Source: Brevundimonas lutea
GTDB taxonomy: Bacteria > Pseudomonadota > Alphaproteobacteria > Caulobacterales > Caulobacteraceae
DNA: 64,000 bases
Reading direction: 5' to 3'
Assembly: GCF_003704105.1 (NCBI RefSeq)
Contig: NZ_QUOQ01000002.1
Location: 372,001 to 436,000 of the forward strand
In this document: one piece after another, positions 37,587-46,254 of the stretch
Position numbering within the stretch: position 1 is the stretch's first letter
How the letters are laid out: each line of letters starts with the position of its first letter
Translations under genes and position numbers: made by a program
The notes under the pieces: generated by a model
Told to the model about the DNA's origin: nothing
What the model saw: the letters and a program-made list of their open reading frames with translations, nothing else
Database searches by the model: none

Positions 37587-37619
37587 TCCAGCGTAGCCAT
37601 TTGACCACGCTGGATTTTT
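37587..37619 (+). terminator. hairpin with T tract between chorismate mutase and radical SAM gene
   Basis: TCCAGCGT and ACGCTGGA form an 8-base-pair stem around a 12-base loop, with TTTTT on the plus strand. The neighbours are both on the minus strand, where the stem lacks a T tract. It may end antisense transcription or act weakly in both directions. Confidence 0.4.
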
Positions 37620-37628
37620 CGTGGTGCT

Positions 37629-38411
37629 TCAGCCGATCGCGCCGACGCAGCCGTCCTCGCCCACCGGGATGTCGGCCTCGACCAGCGACAGGGTCCAGCC
37701 GTGGTGGGTGTGCAATCCACGCCGGCGAACCCGGCCTTCGCCCGCGTCGCCGCCGGCCTGAACCAGCACACGAGGGCCTGAGGGTAGGGCGGCCGGGTCA
37801 ATGCGACCGATCGCCAGGCTGGACGGGATCGGGCCGTCGCCGAATCCATCGAACACCGACAGCATCGACCAGTCGCGTCTCAGGCCGATCCACCAGGGCT
37901 CGGCGTGGTTGATGGCCAGGACGGCGACGCCCCCGCCTTCCGCCGCCTGGGCCAGAGCCGCCTCGGGGGTGCGGGCCATCTTGATGGCGGCGGCCCGGCC
38001 GAAGCGGCTACGCGCGCCGTCATAGGCCAGGGCCGGCTCGGTCGGCGACCAGACCGCCACCTTGAGCTCGCCCTGCCGCGCCAGGCCCCAGCCGACGACC
38101 TCCCGCCACAGGCCGGCGACGGCCTGGCGGGTATCCTCTGAAGCCTGGCCGGTCATGCGGTCCAGCACGGCCTGCTCGCGATCGGGCCGCAGCTTGGCGT
38201 GGGGGCCGTCCGGCGCGCCCTTGGCCCGACCGACGCGCGAGGCCAGGGCAAGACGTCGCTCGAAAAGGGCCAGCATCTGGTCGTCCAGATGGTCGATCTC
38301 GAGCCTGAGGGCGTCGAGCGTCATGGGATCGGAAGCGCCGGCGCCCTGGACGAGACGAGGCCATCGGGCCTGGGCGGACTCCGCGCGGCGGGGGGCGGAA
38401 GATGTGGTCAT
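37629..38411 (-). CDS. chorismate mutase with C-terminal extra domain
   Basis: The N-terminal domain is an AroQ-type chorismate mutase (LDALRLEIDHLDDQMLALFERRLALASRVGRAKG, with later catalytic residues), making prephenate for Phe and Tyr. About 150 residues follow that are not a known prephenate dehydratase or dehydrogenase (for example EPWWIGLRRDWSMLSVFDG). The start is uncertain between 38411 and 38324. It sits downstream of an ACT-less prephenate dehydratase gene and directly after a Phe/Tyr-rich leader peptide, so attenuation control is likely. Confidence 0.82.
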   Translation of the reverse strand: MTTSSAPRRAESAQARWPRLVQGAGASDPMTLDALRLEIDHLDDQMLALFERRLALASRVGRAKGAPDGPHAKLRPDREQAVLDRMTGQASEDTRQAVAGLWREVVGWGLARQGELKVAVWSPTEPALAYDGARSRFGRAAAIKMARTPEAALAQAAEGGGVAVLAINHAEPWWIGLRRDWSMLSVFDGFGDGPIPSSLAIGRIDPAALPSGPRVLVQAGGDAGEGRVRRRGLHTHHGWTLSLVEADIPVGEDGCVGAIG

Positions 38412-38460
38412 GAGCGGAAATACCGGAGAAAGGCTTGAACGACAGTCGATGGGCGAAAGG

Positions 38461-38479
38461 CCGCTCCGTTCAGAAGCGG
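38461..38479 (-). terminator. attenuator-like hairpin before chorismate mutase
   Basis: On the minus strand CCGCTTC and GGAGCGG form a 7-base-pair stem (one G-T pair) around TGAAC, followed by CCTTTC. It lies 40 bases after the leader-peptide stop. Upstream segments with GCCGGC (in the leader end and at 38480-38488) can pair with each other and could offer a competing fold. The weak T run makes this a candidate only. Confidence 0.5.
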
Positions 38480-38519
38480 TCGCCGGCGAGATTGTCAGGT
38501 CAGTGTGTCGCCCGACGCC

Positions 38520-38612
38520 TCAGCCGGCGTATCGAAAGCCGAAGCCGAAATAGAAGACGGCCGCGCGCGAAGCGGTGGAGAGTTCGACGATCGAAGCGCG
38601 CGGGGCGGTCAT
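38520..38612 (-). CDS. Phe/Tyr-rich leader peptide (attenuator)
   Basis: A 30-residue frame starting MTAPRAS and ending AVFYFGFGFRYAG, with four Phe and two Tyr among nine successive residues (F-Y-F-G-F-G-F-R-Y). Such clustering is the mark of leader peptides that sense charged tRNA-Phe and tRNA-Tyr through ribosome stalling. It lies 74 bases after pheA and 109 bases before chorismate mutase, on the same strand, and is followed by a hairpin. No domain is expected. The ribosome site is weak. Confidence 0.72.
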   Translation of the reverse strand: MTAPRASIVELSTASRAAVFYFGFGFRYAG

Positions 38613-38685
38613 GGGTCGGTCCGGTTCTGCCGGTGGCGGACCCAATCGGCCCGCCTGACCTTTCAGACGCAAGGATCGTGCGCGG

Positions 38686-39267
38686 TCAAGCGTTCTGGGC
38701 GCATAACAGGACAAAACGCGTGCGATTGTCGGCGTTATCCTGAACATCGTGTCTCAGAATCGACAGTCCGTAGACGCCGGCGGCGGCCGAGGGCGCCACG
38801 GCGGCCCGACTGCGGTCACCCGCTTCGGCCACGGCTCGGGCCGCCCCGGCGGTGTCGAAGGCCTCGACCGGGTCGACGCCCAATTGGCCTAGGGTGCGCA
38901 CGCACTGGCTCAGCGCCACCGGGTGGCTCTCGGCGGTGCGGATGTCGGACAGGCGCACGCCTTCGACCCCCAACAGGGCCAGACGGATCGGCCGCCACAC
39001 CTCGCTGATCGTGGCCAGGTGCGAGGCCTCGACCAGACTGGCGGCAGGTTCGACGCGGCCGATGGTGGTGTTCTCGACCGGTATCAGGGCGCAGCCGCAG
39101 TCTCCGGTCCGCACCGCCTCCAGCGCCGCCTCGAAACTGTCGAAGGGCACGGCCTCGTCCCACGGGCGCAACTCCGCGCAGGCCTCGTGCGAAAAGGCCC
39201 CCGGCGCGCCCTGATAGGCGACGCGGCCGCCGCCCGGCTGCTGTTCGGTCTGATCGGCGTCGGTCAT
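38686..39267 (-). CDS. pheA: prephenate dehydratase without ACT domain
   Basis: Converts prephenate to phenylpyruvate for phenylalanine synthesis. The catalytic domain is intact: [35 protein letters not shown], and NRTRFVLL with the key Thr. The protein stops six residues after that motif, at 193 residues, whereas usual enzymes continue with an ACT domain of about 90 residues for Phe feedback. No ACT-like sequence appears downstream in other frames. CGGAG precedes the ATG. Confidence 0.92.
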   Translation of the reverse strand: MTDADQTEQQPGGGRVAYQGAPGAFSHEACAELRPWDEAVPFDSFEAALEAVRTGDCGCALIPVENTTIGRVEPAASLVEASHLATISEVWRPIRLALLGVEGVRLSDIRTAESHPVALSQCVRTLGQLGVDPVEAFDTAGAARAVAEAGDRSRAAVAPSAAAGVYGLSILRHDVQDNADNRTRFVLLCAQNA

Positions 39268-39337
39268 CTCGGCGCTCCGTGTCGGGACCAGTAAACACGG
39301 CGATTATCGCGACGAAAGCGGCAAATCATGGGTCGTC

Positions 39338-41497
39338 CTACAGGAAGCTGTAGGGATCGACATCGACCGTCAGCCGAACCGAGCCCGGGATCTTCACCCG
39401 GGCCAGCCAGGCCCGCAGGAAGGCCTGAAGGTCGACATCGCGATCGGCCCGCACAAGCAAACGCTTTCGACGACGCCCGCGCACCAGTGCGAGAGGCGCG
39501 TCGGCGGGGCCATAGACCTCGAGCCGCTCGGCGTTGGGAATGGCGGCGGCCAGGGCGGCGGCCGTGTCCTCGACCGCCTCGGCCTTCTCGCCGGTCAGGA
39601 TCAGGGCGGCCAGGCGGCCCCACGGCGGCAGGGACGCCGCCTCGCGCTCGGCCAGTTCCGTCTCGACGAACCCCTCGCGGTCGCCGTGCTGCAGCGCCTG
39701 CAGCACCGGATGGTCGGGCGTCCAGGTCTGGAGCAGGGCCCGACCTGGCTTGTCGTGACGGCCCGAGCGGCCGGTCGCCTGGGTCAGCAGCTGCCAGGTG
39801 CGCTCGGCCGCTCGCAGGTCGCCGCCTCTGAGGCCCAGGTCCGCGTCCACCACCCCGACCAGGGTCAGGTGCGGAAAGTTGTGCCCCTTGGCCGCCGCCT
39901 GGGTGGCTACCAGGATGTCGATCTCGCCGTCGGTCATGCGGCGGATCAGCTCGCGCGCCGACCGCGCATCGGGCGCTGTGTCCGAGCTGAACACCGCGAT
40001 GCGCGCGTCGGGGAACAGGCTCTCCGCCTCCTCCTCGACCCGCTCCACCCCCGGCCCGACCGGGACGAGGCTGTCGGCCGCGCCGCATTCCGGGCACCGC
40101 GCGGGACGCGGCATCGAAAACCCTGTCAGATGACAGACCAGCCGCCCGGTGTAGCGATGCTCGACCAGCCAGCTGTCGGTGTCGGGGGCCGTCAGCCTAT
40201 GCCCGCAGGCCCGGCACAGAACCACTGGCGCATAGCCGCGCCGGTTGAGGAACAACAGCACCTGCTCACGGCGGCCCAGAGTCTCGACCATGGCCTCGAC
40301 CAGGGGCGGGCTCAGCCAGTGATCGCGCTCGGGCGGGGTCTGGCGCAGATCGATCAGGCGGATATCCGGCATCACCGCCGTCCCGTGCCGCGCCCCCAGC
40401 CTCAGCCACCGATAGCGGCCCTGGCGCGCGTTCCACAGCGTTTCCAGCGAGGGGGTGGCCGAGGCGAGGACGATGGCCGCCCCCTCGATCCGGGCCCGCG
40501 CCACGGCCAGGTCGCGGCCGTGATAGACGAGGCCGTCCTCCTGTTTGAACGAACTGTCGTGCTCCTCGTCGACGACGATCAGGCGCAGATGCGTGAAGGG
40601 GAGAAACAGGGCCGAGCGCGCCCCGACCACGATCCGCACCCGGCCGCCGACCACCGCCTCCCAGACCTGGCGACGGCGCGGCGGCGAGACGCCGGAATGC
40701 CACTCGGCCGGGGCGGCGCCGAACCGCGTGGTGATCCGCTCGATCAGCGCCTGGGTCAGGGCGATCTCGGGCAACAGGATCAGCACCTGCGCCTCGGGCT
40801 CGGCGCTCAGCAGGCGCGCCACCGCCTCCAGATAAGCCTCGGTCTTGCCCGAGCCGGTGACCCCGTCCAGCAGGATGGGCTGGAAGCCGCCGCCCACCGC
40901 CGCCGCCATGGCTTCGGCGGCCGCCGCCTGATCCGGGTTCAGCGTCGCGGGCGCGTGGCGGGGATCGGGCGCGTCGAAGCCATGCTCGGCGGCGACCTCG
41001 ATGATCTCCAGCACCCCCTCGTCGACCAGACCCTTGACCACACCCGACGACACCCCAGCCTGCCGCGCCAACTCGGCGGCGGGCAGAGCGCGCTCGCTCA
41101 ACGTCTCCAGCACCACCGTCCGCGCCGGGGTGGCCCGCGCCGGCTGGCGGTCGCCGACCCGGCGCACCCGGCGCTCCGGACGGGGCGGCGGCGCGCGCAG
41201 GCCATTCAGCGCCACGCCCGCCATCTCGCCCGGCGGGCTCAGCGTCCAGCGCGCGGCCCACTCCAGAAAGTCCAGCGTCCGCTCCGGCAGGGCCGGGTCG
41301 TCCAGCTTCCCTTCAACCGCCTTCAGCCGCCGGTTCGATCCCGTCGTCTCGCGCACCTCGGCCACCACGCCGCGCAGTCGCCGCGGCCCCAGCGGCACGG
41401 CCACCTGGTCGCCGCGCGCCAGGCCAAGGCCGTCGGGAACCTCGTAGTCGAAGGCCTCGGGCACGGGCAGGGGAATGAGGACCGAGGCGACTTTCAC
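39338..41497 (-). CDS. priA: primosomal replication restart helicase PriA
   Basis: PriA reloads the replisome at stalled forks. 719 residues: N-terminal 3'BD, helicase core with Walker [13 protein letters not shown] and DEEH, motif VI region QATGRSGR, and a C-terminal domain. The zinc region keeps CRAC and CPEC (site 1) but the four site-2 cysteines are mostly gone (APDTD replaces CPxC, and CHLTG replaces CHxC). The start is a GTG at 41497 after TGGAGCC; the open frame extends upstream through a shadow of the neighbour. Confidence 0.95.
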   Translation of the reverse strand: MKVASVLIPLPVPEAFDYEVPDGLGLARGDQVAVPLGPRRLRGVVAEVRETTGSNRRLKAVEGKLDDPALPERTLDFLEWAARWTLSPPGEMAGVALNGLRAPPPRPERRVRRVGDRQPARATPARTVVLETLSERALPAAELARQAGVSSGVVKGLVDEGVLEIIEVAAEHGFDAPDPRHAPATLNPDQAAAAEAMAAAVGGGFQPILLDGVTGSGKTEAYLEAVARLLSAEPEAQVLILLPEIALTQALIERITTRFGAAPAEWHSGVSPPRRRQVWEAVVGGRVRIVVGARSALFLPFTHLRLIVVDEEHDSSFKQEDGLVYHGRDLAVARARIEGAAIVLASATPSLETLWNARQGRYRWLRLGARHGTAVMPDIRLIDLRQTPPERDHWLSPPLVEAMVETLGRREQVLLFLNRRGYAPVVLCRACGHRLTAPDTDSWLVEHRYTGRLVCHLTGFSMPRPARCPECGAADSLVPVGPGVERVEEEAESLFPDARIAVFSSDTAPDARSARELIRRMTDGEIDILVATQAAAKGHNFPHLTLVGVVDADLGLRGGDLRAAERTWQLLTQATGRSGRHDKPGRALLQTWTPDHPVLQALQHGDREGFVETELAEREAASLPPWGRLAALILTGEKAEAVEDTAAALAAAIPNAERLEVYGPADAPLALVRGRRRKRLLVRADRDVDLQAFLRAWLARVKIPGSVRLTVDVDPYSFL

Positions 41498-41527
41498 GCT
41501 TGGCTCCAGTCGGCTAGACACCCGGCC

Positions 41528-42181
41528 ATGAAACTCTTCCTCGACACCGCCGACGTCGCCGTCATCCAGGACATGCTGCCCACCGGCATGGTGGACGGCG
41601 TGACCACCAATCCCTCTCTGATCGCCAAATCCGGTCGCAACATCGCCGAGGTCATCGCCGAGATTTGCGCCCTGGTCGAGGGGCCGATCTCCGCCGAGGC
41701 CGTGGCCACCGACTTCGAGACCATGGTCAAGGAGGGCGACAAGCTGGCCCAGATCGCCCCGAATGTGGTGGTCAAGCTGCCCCTGACCTGGGACGGCCTG
41801 CGCGCGGCGCGGGCGTTTTCGGACAAGGGGATCAAGACCAATGTCACCCTGTGCTTCTCGGCCGCCCAGGCCCTGATGGCGGCCAAGGCCGGCGCGACCT
41901 TCGTGTCGCCCTTCGTCGGTCGTCTGGAGGACAACGGCGCCGACGGCATCGGCCTGCTGGAAGAGATCCGCACCCTTTACGACATCCACGGCTTCGAGAC
42001 CGAAATCCTGGCGGCGTCCCTGCGTAATCCCGGCCATGTCTCGGCCGCGGCCCTGGCCGGCGCCGACGCCGCGACCCTGCCGGCCGACACCTTCAAGGCC
42101 TTGGTCAAGCACCCGTTAACCGACAAGGGTCTTGATCAATTCCTCGCCGACTGGGGCAAGACGGGTCAGTCCATACTCTGA
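41528..42181 (+). CDS. fsa: short transaldolase / fructose-6-phosphate aldolase family
   Basis: A 217-residue class I aldolase of the small transaldolase group, acting on dihydroxyacetone or transaldolase substrates in sugar-phosphate metabolism. It starts [10 protein letters not shown], then [22 protein letters not shown] with the Schiff-base Lys, and [11 protein letters not shown]. Divergent from priA, with 30 bases between. Whether it is a true transaldolase or fructose-6-phosphate aldolase cannot be told from these motifs. Confidence 0.93.
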   Translation: MKLFLDTADVAVIQDMLPTGMVDGVTTNPSLIAKSGRNIAEVIAEICALVEGPISAEAVATDFETMVKEGDKLAQIAPNVVVKLPLTWDGLRAARAFSDKGIKTNVTLCFSAAQALMAAKAGATFVSPFVGRLEDNGADGIGLLEEIRTLYDIHGFETEILAASLRNPGHVSAAALAGADAATLPADTFKALVKHPLTDKGLDQFLADWGKTGQSIL

Positions 42182-42213
42182 CCGCGCCGCTCCACGGCCA
42201 GGAGTTCTGCGTC

Positions 42214-42906
42214 GTGGCGTCCAACAGTGAGCTTTCCATGGCGGATCCGGATGACGGCCTGCACTGGCCGCGCGTGCGCGCCTGGCTGTTGTCGAACCCC
42301 GACCTGTTGAGCGAAGACCGGGCGCTGCTCGAGGACATCGGTCTGCGCCACACCGGCCGCAATGTCGTCGACCTCGGCCGCGCGGCCCTGGTCCGGCTCG
42401 AGGCGGTGGTCGAGCGCGAGGCGGGACAGCGCAAGGCCGTCGAACAGGTGGCCGAGGCCAATTTCGCCGCTCAGACCCAGACCCACGCCGCCTGCCTGGA
42501 CCTGCTGGAGGCCCGCAATCATTCCGACCTGGCCCGCCGCCTGGACGCCGCCGCGCGTGAGCGGTTCGGCCTGGCCGGCGCCGCCATCGCTCTGGAAAAG
42601 CCCGGAGGCGTGCCCTTCGGCTGGCGCGCCCTGGAGGCGTCCCGGGTCGATCAGCTGCTGGGTCAGGACGGCATGCTGTGGCTGGGGCCGGTGTTCGAGG
42701 GGCTGGAGCTGTTCGGAGCCGCCAGCGCCGAGGTGAACAGCGTCGCCCTGGTGCGGATGAGCCTGTGGTCGCCCGAGCGGCCGGCCCTGTGCGCTTTCGG
42801 CTCGTTCGACGCCGAGGGGTTCACCGCCTCCATGGGGGGCGAGCTGGTCGCCTTCCTCGCCGGGGTGACGGCGCGCACCGCCGAACGGTGGCCGGTGCTG
42901 GAATGA
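42214..42906 (+). CDS. DUF484 family protein
   Basis: A 230-residue protein of DUF484, a GAF-like family often found beside xerC. It has VRAWLLSNPDLLSED at the N-terminus, a helical linker rich in Arg and Glu, and a GAF-like end (ALCAFGSFDAEGFTASMG). Function is unknown. A GTG at 42214 has AGGAG 9 bases upstream. Its stop overlaps the xerC start by 4 bases, showing a shared operon. Confidence 0.88.
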   Translation: MASNSELSMADPDDGLHWPRVRAWLLSNPDLLSEDRALLEDIGLRHTGRNVVDLGRAALVRLEAVVEREAGQRKAVEQVAEANFAAQTQTHAACLDLLEARNHSDLARRLDAAARERFGLAGAAIALEKPGGVPFGWRALEASRVDQLLGQDGMLWLGPVFEGLELFGAASAEVNSVALVRMSLWSPERPALCAFGSFDAEGFTASMGGELVAFLAGVTARTAERWPVLE

Positions 42907-43817
42907 CCGCTGCCGAGGCCCTGATAGCCTGGCTGGAGCATCTGGCGCACGAGCGCCGCTGCTCACCCCGCACCCTGGAGGCCTATGGCCACATCGTTCG
43001 GCTCCATCTCGCTTTTCTGGAACGTCATCGTGGCGAGGCGCTCACCGTCTCTGGCCTGGCCGCCGTGACGGCCGCCGAGGTGCGGGCCCATCTGGCGGAA
43101 CGACGCCAGGGCGATCGCCCCCTGAACGCTCGGTCGATCAGCCAGACCCTGTCGGCGATCCGGTCCTTTCACCGCTTTCTCGACCGTCGCCTCGGCGCCC
43201 CGGCTCCCGGCCTTGCCCTGGTGCGCGGCCCGAAGCTTAAGCCCGGCCTCCCGCGCCCGATTAGCGCCGATCACGCTCTGGGCCTGATCGCCGAGCCGGG
43301 CCTGGATCCCGATCTCGATCCCTGGGAGGCCGCCCGCGACCAGGCGGTGCTCAGCCTGCTCTATGGCTGCGGGCTACGGATTTCCGAAGCCCTGTCGCTG
43401 ACCCGCGCCGATGCGCCCTTGGCGGAGCGCCTGCGGATCACCGGAAAGGGCGGCAAGACGCGGCTGATCCCCGCCCTGCCGGCGGTTCGCCAGGCGGTCG
43501 ACGCCTATCTGGCGGTCCAGCCTTTCCCGGCGGCGCCCGCCGACCCCCTGTTTCGGGCCAAACGCGGCGGCGCGCTTAGCCCGCGACATGTCCAGGCGGC
43601 GGTCGCACGGCTTCGCGGACGTCTCGGTCTGCCGGCCTCGGCGACGCCGCACGCGCTGAGGCACAGTTTCGCCACCCATCTGCTGGGCGGCGGCGCCGAT
43701 CTGCGCTCGATTCAGGAATTGCTGGGCCACGCCAGCCTGTCGACCACCCAGAAATACGCCGCCGTCGATGCCGAGCGCCTGCTTGGAGCCTATGCGGCGG
43801 CTCATCCACGCCAATAA
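42903..43817 (+). CDS. xerC: tyrosine recombinase XerC
   Basis: XerC works with XerD at dif to resolve chromosome dimers. 304 residues: N-terminal core-binding SAM-like domain (LAHERRCSPRTLEAYGHIV) and catalytic domain with Arg in YGCGLRISEAL, Lys in GKGGKTR, HALRHSFATHLL, GHASLSTTQKY with the nucleophile Tyr. Its neighbour DUF484 and the absence of phage genes mark it as the housekeeping enzyme, not an integrase. Confidence 0.93.
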   Translation: MTAAEALIAWLEHLAHERRCSPRTLEAYGHIVRLHLAFLERHRGEALTVSGLAAVTAAEVRAHLAERRQGDRPLNARSISQTLSAIRSFHRFLDRRLGAPAPGLALVRGPKLKPGLPRPISADHALGLIAEPGLDPDLDPWEAARDQAVLSLLYGCGLRISEALSLTRADAPLAERLRITGKGGKTRLIPALPAVRQAVDAYLAVQPFPAAPADPLFRAKRGGALSPRHVQAAVARLRGRLGLPASATPHALRHSFATHLLGGGADLRSIQELLGHASLSTTQKYAAVDAERLLGAYAAAHPRQ

Positions 43818-43884
43818 CGACTGGGGACTCCCCTCCATCCGTCTTCAAGCGCTAGATTGGGAGGGCCTTGAGGGGCTGATATCC

Positions 43885-44841
43885 ATGCGCGAGCCGACAC
43901 CACAGATACGGCGTCTCGATCGGCGGTCATTTGTGGCCGGCGCGCTTACCGCCGGGGTTTGGCAAGCCGTTCCGGAAGGCGCGAGCGAGGCCGATCTCGG
44001 ATCGAACCTGCTAACCCGCATGTCTCTCGCGCTGGAGCTCAATGGGCGGCGCAAGTGCGTGTTTGTGGTGGACACCGGCGCGGGCCGTACGGCTCTGGCT
44101 AGCGATGTGGCCGAGGCGATCGCAGCGCCGTCTGCCGGCGACATTCTGGTTCACGGCCTGACATCTCCCGAAGTCGCACGATCTGTTCGGGTTGCCCGCC
44201 TCGATCTCGGTCCGATCCGCTTCGACGACCTTGTTACGCCCGTCTTCAGCCGCGAACTCCTGGGCGCCGACGGCCTGCTAGGGCTGGACGCCTTATCCCG
44301 TTTTCGTTTGAGCTTCGATCTGAAGCGAAACCAGGTGGAGATGTCGCCCTCGGCTCCGGACGTGGTTCAGGTCAGCCGAACCCACGCAACCCCCTCCCGT
44401 CTGACCAGGACAGTTCCGCGATACGCGCGATCGGGCCGGTTCGGCCAACTGATCGTCACTGACGCCACTGTCGGGGGCGTTCCGGTGGAGGCCTTCGTGG
44501 ACAGCGGCGCTCAATACTCGATCGGCAACATGGCCTTGGCCCGCGCCATCGGCATCGACGTCAGCCCCAGCGGCGCCCGGTCGGTACAGGTGTATGGCGT
44601 GATCGGCCAATCGGTCGACGCCTACATCGGCTCGGCTCCCCGCCTAAGGCTCGCCAATCAGGGCCTCGGGCGCACATCGCTGCTTTTCGCAGATCTCCAC
44701 GCCTTTCGCGTCCTCGATCTGATCGAGCGCCCGGCCCTGTTGATCGGCGGCGACGTCATCCAGCGCTTTGATCGGGTGGTGCTAGATTACGGCCGGTCGG
44801 AAATCAGCTTCTCCCGCCCATCCAGGCGCAGGCTGACCTAA
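43885..44841 (+). CDS. two-lobed retropepsin-like aspartyl protease (Tat-like signal)
   Basis: A 318-residue exported protein with two aspartyl-protease halves in one chain: VVDTGAGRTAL (D63) and FVDSGAQYSIG (D206), each followed by a GLDALSRF or GGDVIQRF segment. The N-terminus has RRSFVAGALTAG, like a twin-arginine signal. Bacterial retropepsins normally have one lobe and dimerise; here both catalytic Asp could sit in one chain, as in pepsin. A paralogue lies 445 bases downstream. Substrate unknown. Confidence 0.82.
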   Translation: MREPTPQIRRLDRRSFVAGALTAGVWQAVPEGASEADLGSNLLTRMSLALELNGRRKCVFVVDTGAGRTALASDVAEAIAAPSAGDILVHGLTSPEVARSVRVARLDLGPIRFDDLVTPVFSRELLGADGLLGLDALSRFRLSFDLKRNQVEMSPSAPDVVQVSRTHATPSRLTRTVPRYARSGRFGQLIVTDATVGGVPVEAFVDSGAQYSIGNMALARAIGIDVSPSGARSVQVYGVIGQSVDAYIGSAPRLRLANQGLGRTSLLFADLHAFRVLDLIERPALLIGGDVIQRFDRVVLDYGRSEISFSRPSRRRLT

Positions 44842-45155
44842 CGCTGCGACTGACGGTCGGACCATGAGCGGTCTCGGCCAAGTTCCCGGCCCCGAGCACG
44901 ATCGGCCTCGGGCAGATGCTCGATGGCGATGACGGGCATGGAGCAGCCGTTCACCCGGTTCTCGACCAGGTAGTACATGCGCACGGACTCATCGGACTCG
45001 TCCAGCCGACGGATTTCCGGGCGGGAACCGCGTGTTTGATAAAGCCGCGTGTCGCACGGGGCCCGTACCTCGACAGGGATGGAAGGTTGGGGATCTGTGG
45101 GCGGCAGCACCGCCTGTTCCGGCGAGGCGGCGACGAGCAGTTCGAGCCAGCGCAT
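44838..45155 (-). CDS. small conserved-looking protein of unknown function
   Basis: Not recognised. 105 residues without a signal peptide. It has a hydrophobic start WLELLVAASP, a Pro-rich middle, and VRMYYLVENRVNGCSMPVIAI in the second half, then a highly charged Arg/Glu/Asp tail. It lies opposite the two aspartyl-protease genes and overlaps the first by 4 bases. Base usage agrees with neighbours, but coding is not certain. Confidence 0.55.
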   Translation of the reverse strand: MRWLELLVAASPEQAVLPPTDPQPSIPVEVRAPCDTRLYQTRGSRPEIRRLDESDESVRMYYLVENRVNGCSMPVIAIEHLPEADRARGRELGRDRSWSDRQSQR

Positions 45156-45285
45156 GATGTCCCTCCGTTGAGCATCTGTATCCTAGGTCGATGACCGCCG
45201 GCCTTGGAAATCACTTCTCGGCTAGGCGCCGGGGCGCTGTCGGGCCTAGCATCGCAGAGGATCGGGGGGCGGAAAGGGGGCGCGC

Positions 45286-46251
45286 GTGCGCTGGAGCCGC
45301 CGGGGTCTGATCGCCGCCGCGCTGACCGCGCCGGCAGCGTCCTGGGCTCAGGAGGCGGCCCCGCCGTTCGAGCCCTCGCCCGACCTGGTGCTGGCCCTGC
45401 TCAGCCGTCAGGTCACCCGCATGAGCATCGCGGTGCGGGTCGCCGGGCAGTCCGCGCTGTTCATCATCGACACCGGGGCGGGACGCTCGGCGCTGGCCGC
45501 CGAACTGGCTGCTCGCCTGGGGCTGAAGCCGGGACCGTCGGTGCTGGTTCACGGCGTGACGGAGCCCGAAGTTCTCCCTTCGGCGCTGACGCCGGTGATT
45601 GAGGTGAGAGGTCAGAATTTCCGGGATCTGACCCTGCCCACGGCGCCGCTCGCTCAACTCGGCGCCGAAGGCCTTCTGGGCCTGGATGTCCTGGGCCAAT
45701 TCCGCCTGACCATCGACAACGCCGCTCAGCTCGTCACCCTGGCCAGCCGAGTGAGGGGCGTCGTCACCGGCGGCTCGGGCTTCGTTACCGGCAGCCGTCT
45801 CCGGCGCGAGACCACGGTCGTCGTGCGTCGGCGCGGCGATCAACTGACCCTCATCGGCGTCTCTGCCGACGACGTTCCGGTCGAAGCCTTTATCGACACT
45901 GGCGCGCAGTATTCTGTCGGCAACCCCGCGCTGCTGCGGTCGCTGGCGGTTGACCGGGCGGGCGTCAGAGGGCGGCGCTATGACGTGCCGGTCATGGGCG
46001 TCACGGGACAACGGCTGATCGGCGAGGTGGCTGTCATCCGGGCCCTGCGGATCGGCGCCGCCACCCTCACCGAGCTGCCGGCTGTCTTCGCCGATCTTCA
46101 CGCCTTTCGCGTGCTGGGGCTCGAGGATCGGCCCGCGCTGCTTCTCGGCTCCGACCTGATCGGCGCCTTCAGTTCCGTCACCCTTGATTTCGTTGGCGGA
46201 GAGGTGCGCTTCGGCACGCTCCGACGCCGGCCGGCGCGCGTGATCGACTGA
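45286..46251 (+). CDS. two-lobed retropepsin-like aspartyl protease (paralogue)
   Basis: A 321-residue paralogue of the gene at 43885, with motifs IIDTGAGRSAL (D62) and FIDTGAQYSVG (D204) and the same spacing, plus FADLHAFRVLGLEDRPALLLG shared almost word for word. A signal peptide with RRGLIAAALTAPAASWAQ points to export. The start is a GTG at 45286 after GGAAAGGGGG. The two copies probably arose by duplication. It ends 3 bases from lpdA. Confidence 0.83.
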   Translation: MRWSRRGLIAAALTAPAASWAQEAAPPFEPSPDLVLALLSRQVTRMSIAVRVAGQSALFIIDTGAGRSALAAELAARLGLKPGPSVLVHGVTEPEVLPSALTPVIEVRGQNFRDLTLPTAPLAQLGAEGLLGLDVLGQFRLTIDNAAQLVTLASRVRGVVTGGSGFVTGSRLRRETTVVVRRRGDQLTLIGVSADDVPVEAFIDTGAQYSVGNPALLRSLAVDRAGVRGRRYDVPVMGVTGQRLIGEVAVIRALRIGAATLTELPAVFADLHAFRVLGLEDRPALLLGSDLIGAFSSVTLDFVGGEVRFGTLRRRPARVID

Positions 46252-46254
46252 CGG

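Noticed and set aside
39686..42181. 831-residue plus-strand open frame before the transaldolase
   Set aside because: Only the last 217 residues match a family; the rest is antisense to priA.
42903..43817. Tyrosine recombinase as integrase of the phage-like cassette
   Set aside because: It is 27 kb away, pairs with DUF484 and looks like housekeeping XerC; no att repeats were seen near the cassette.
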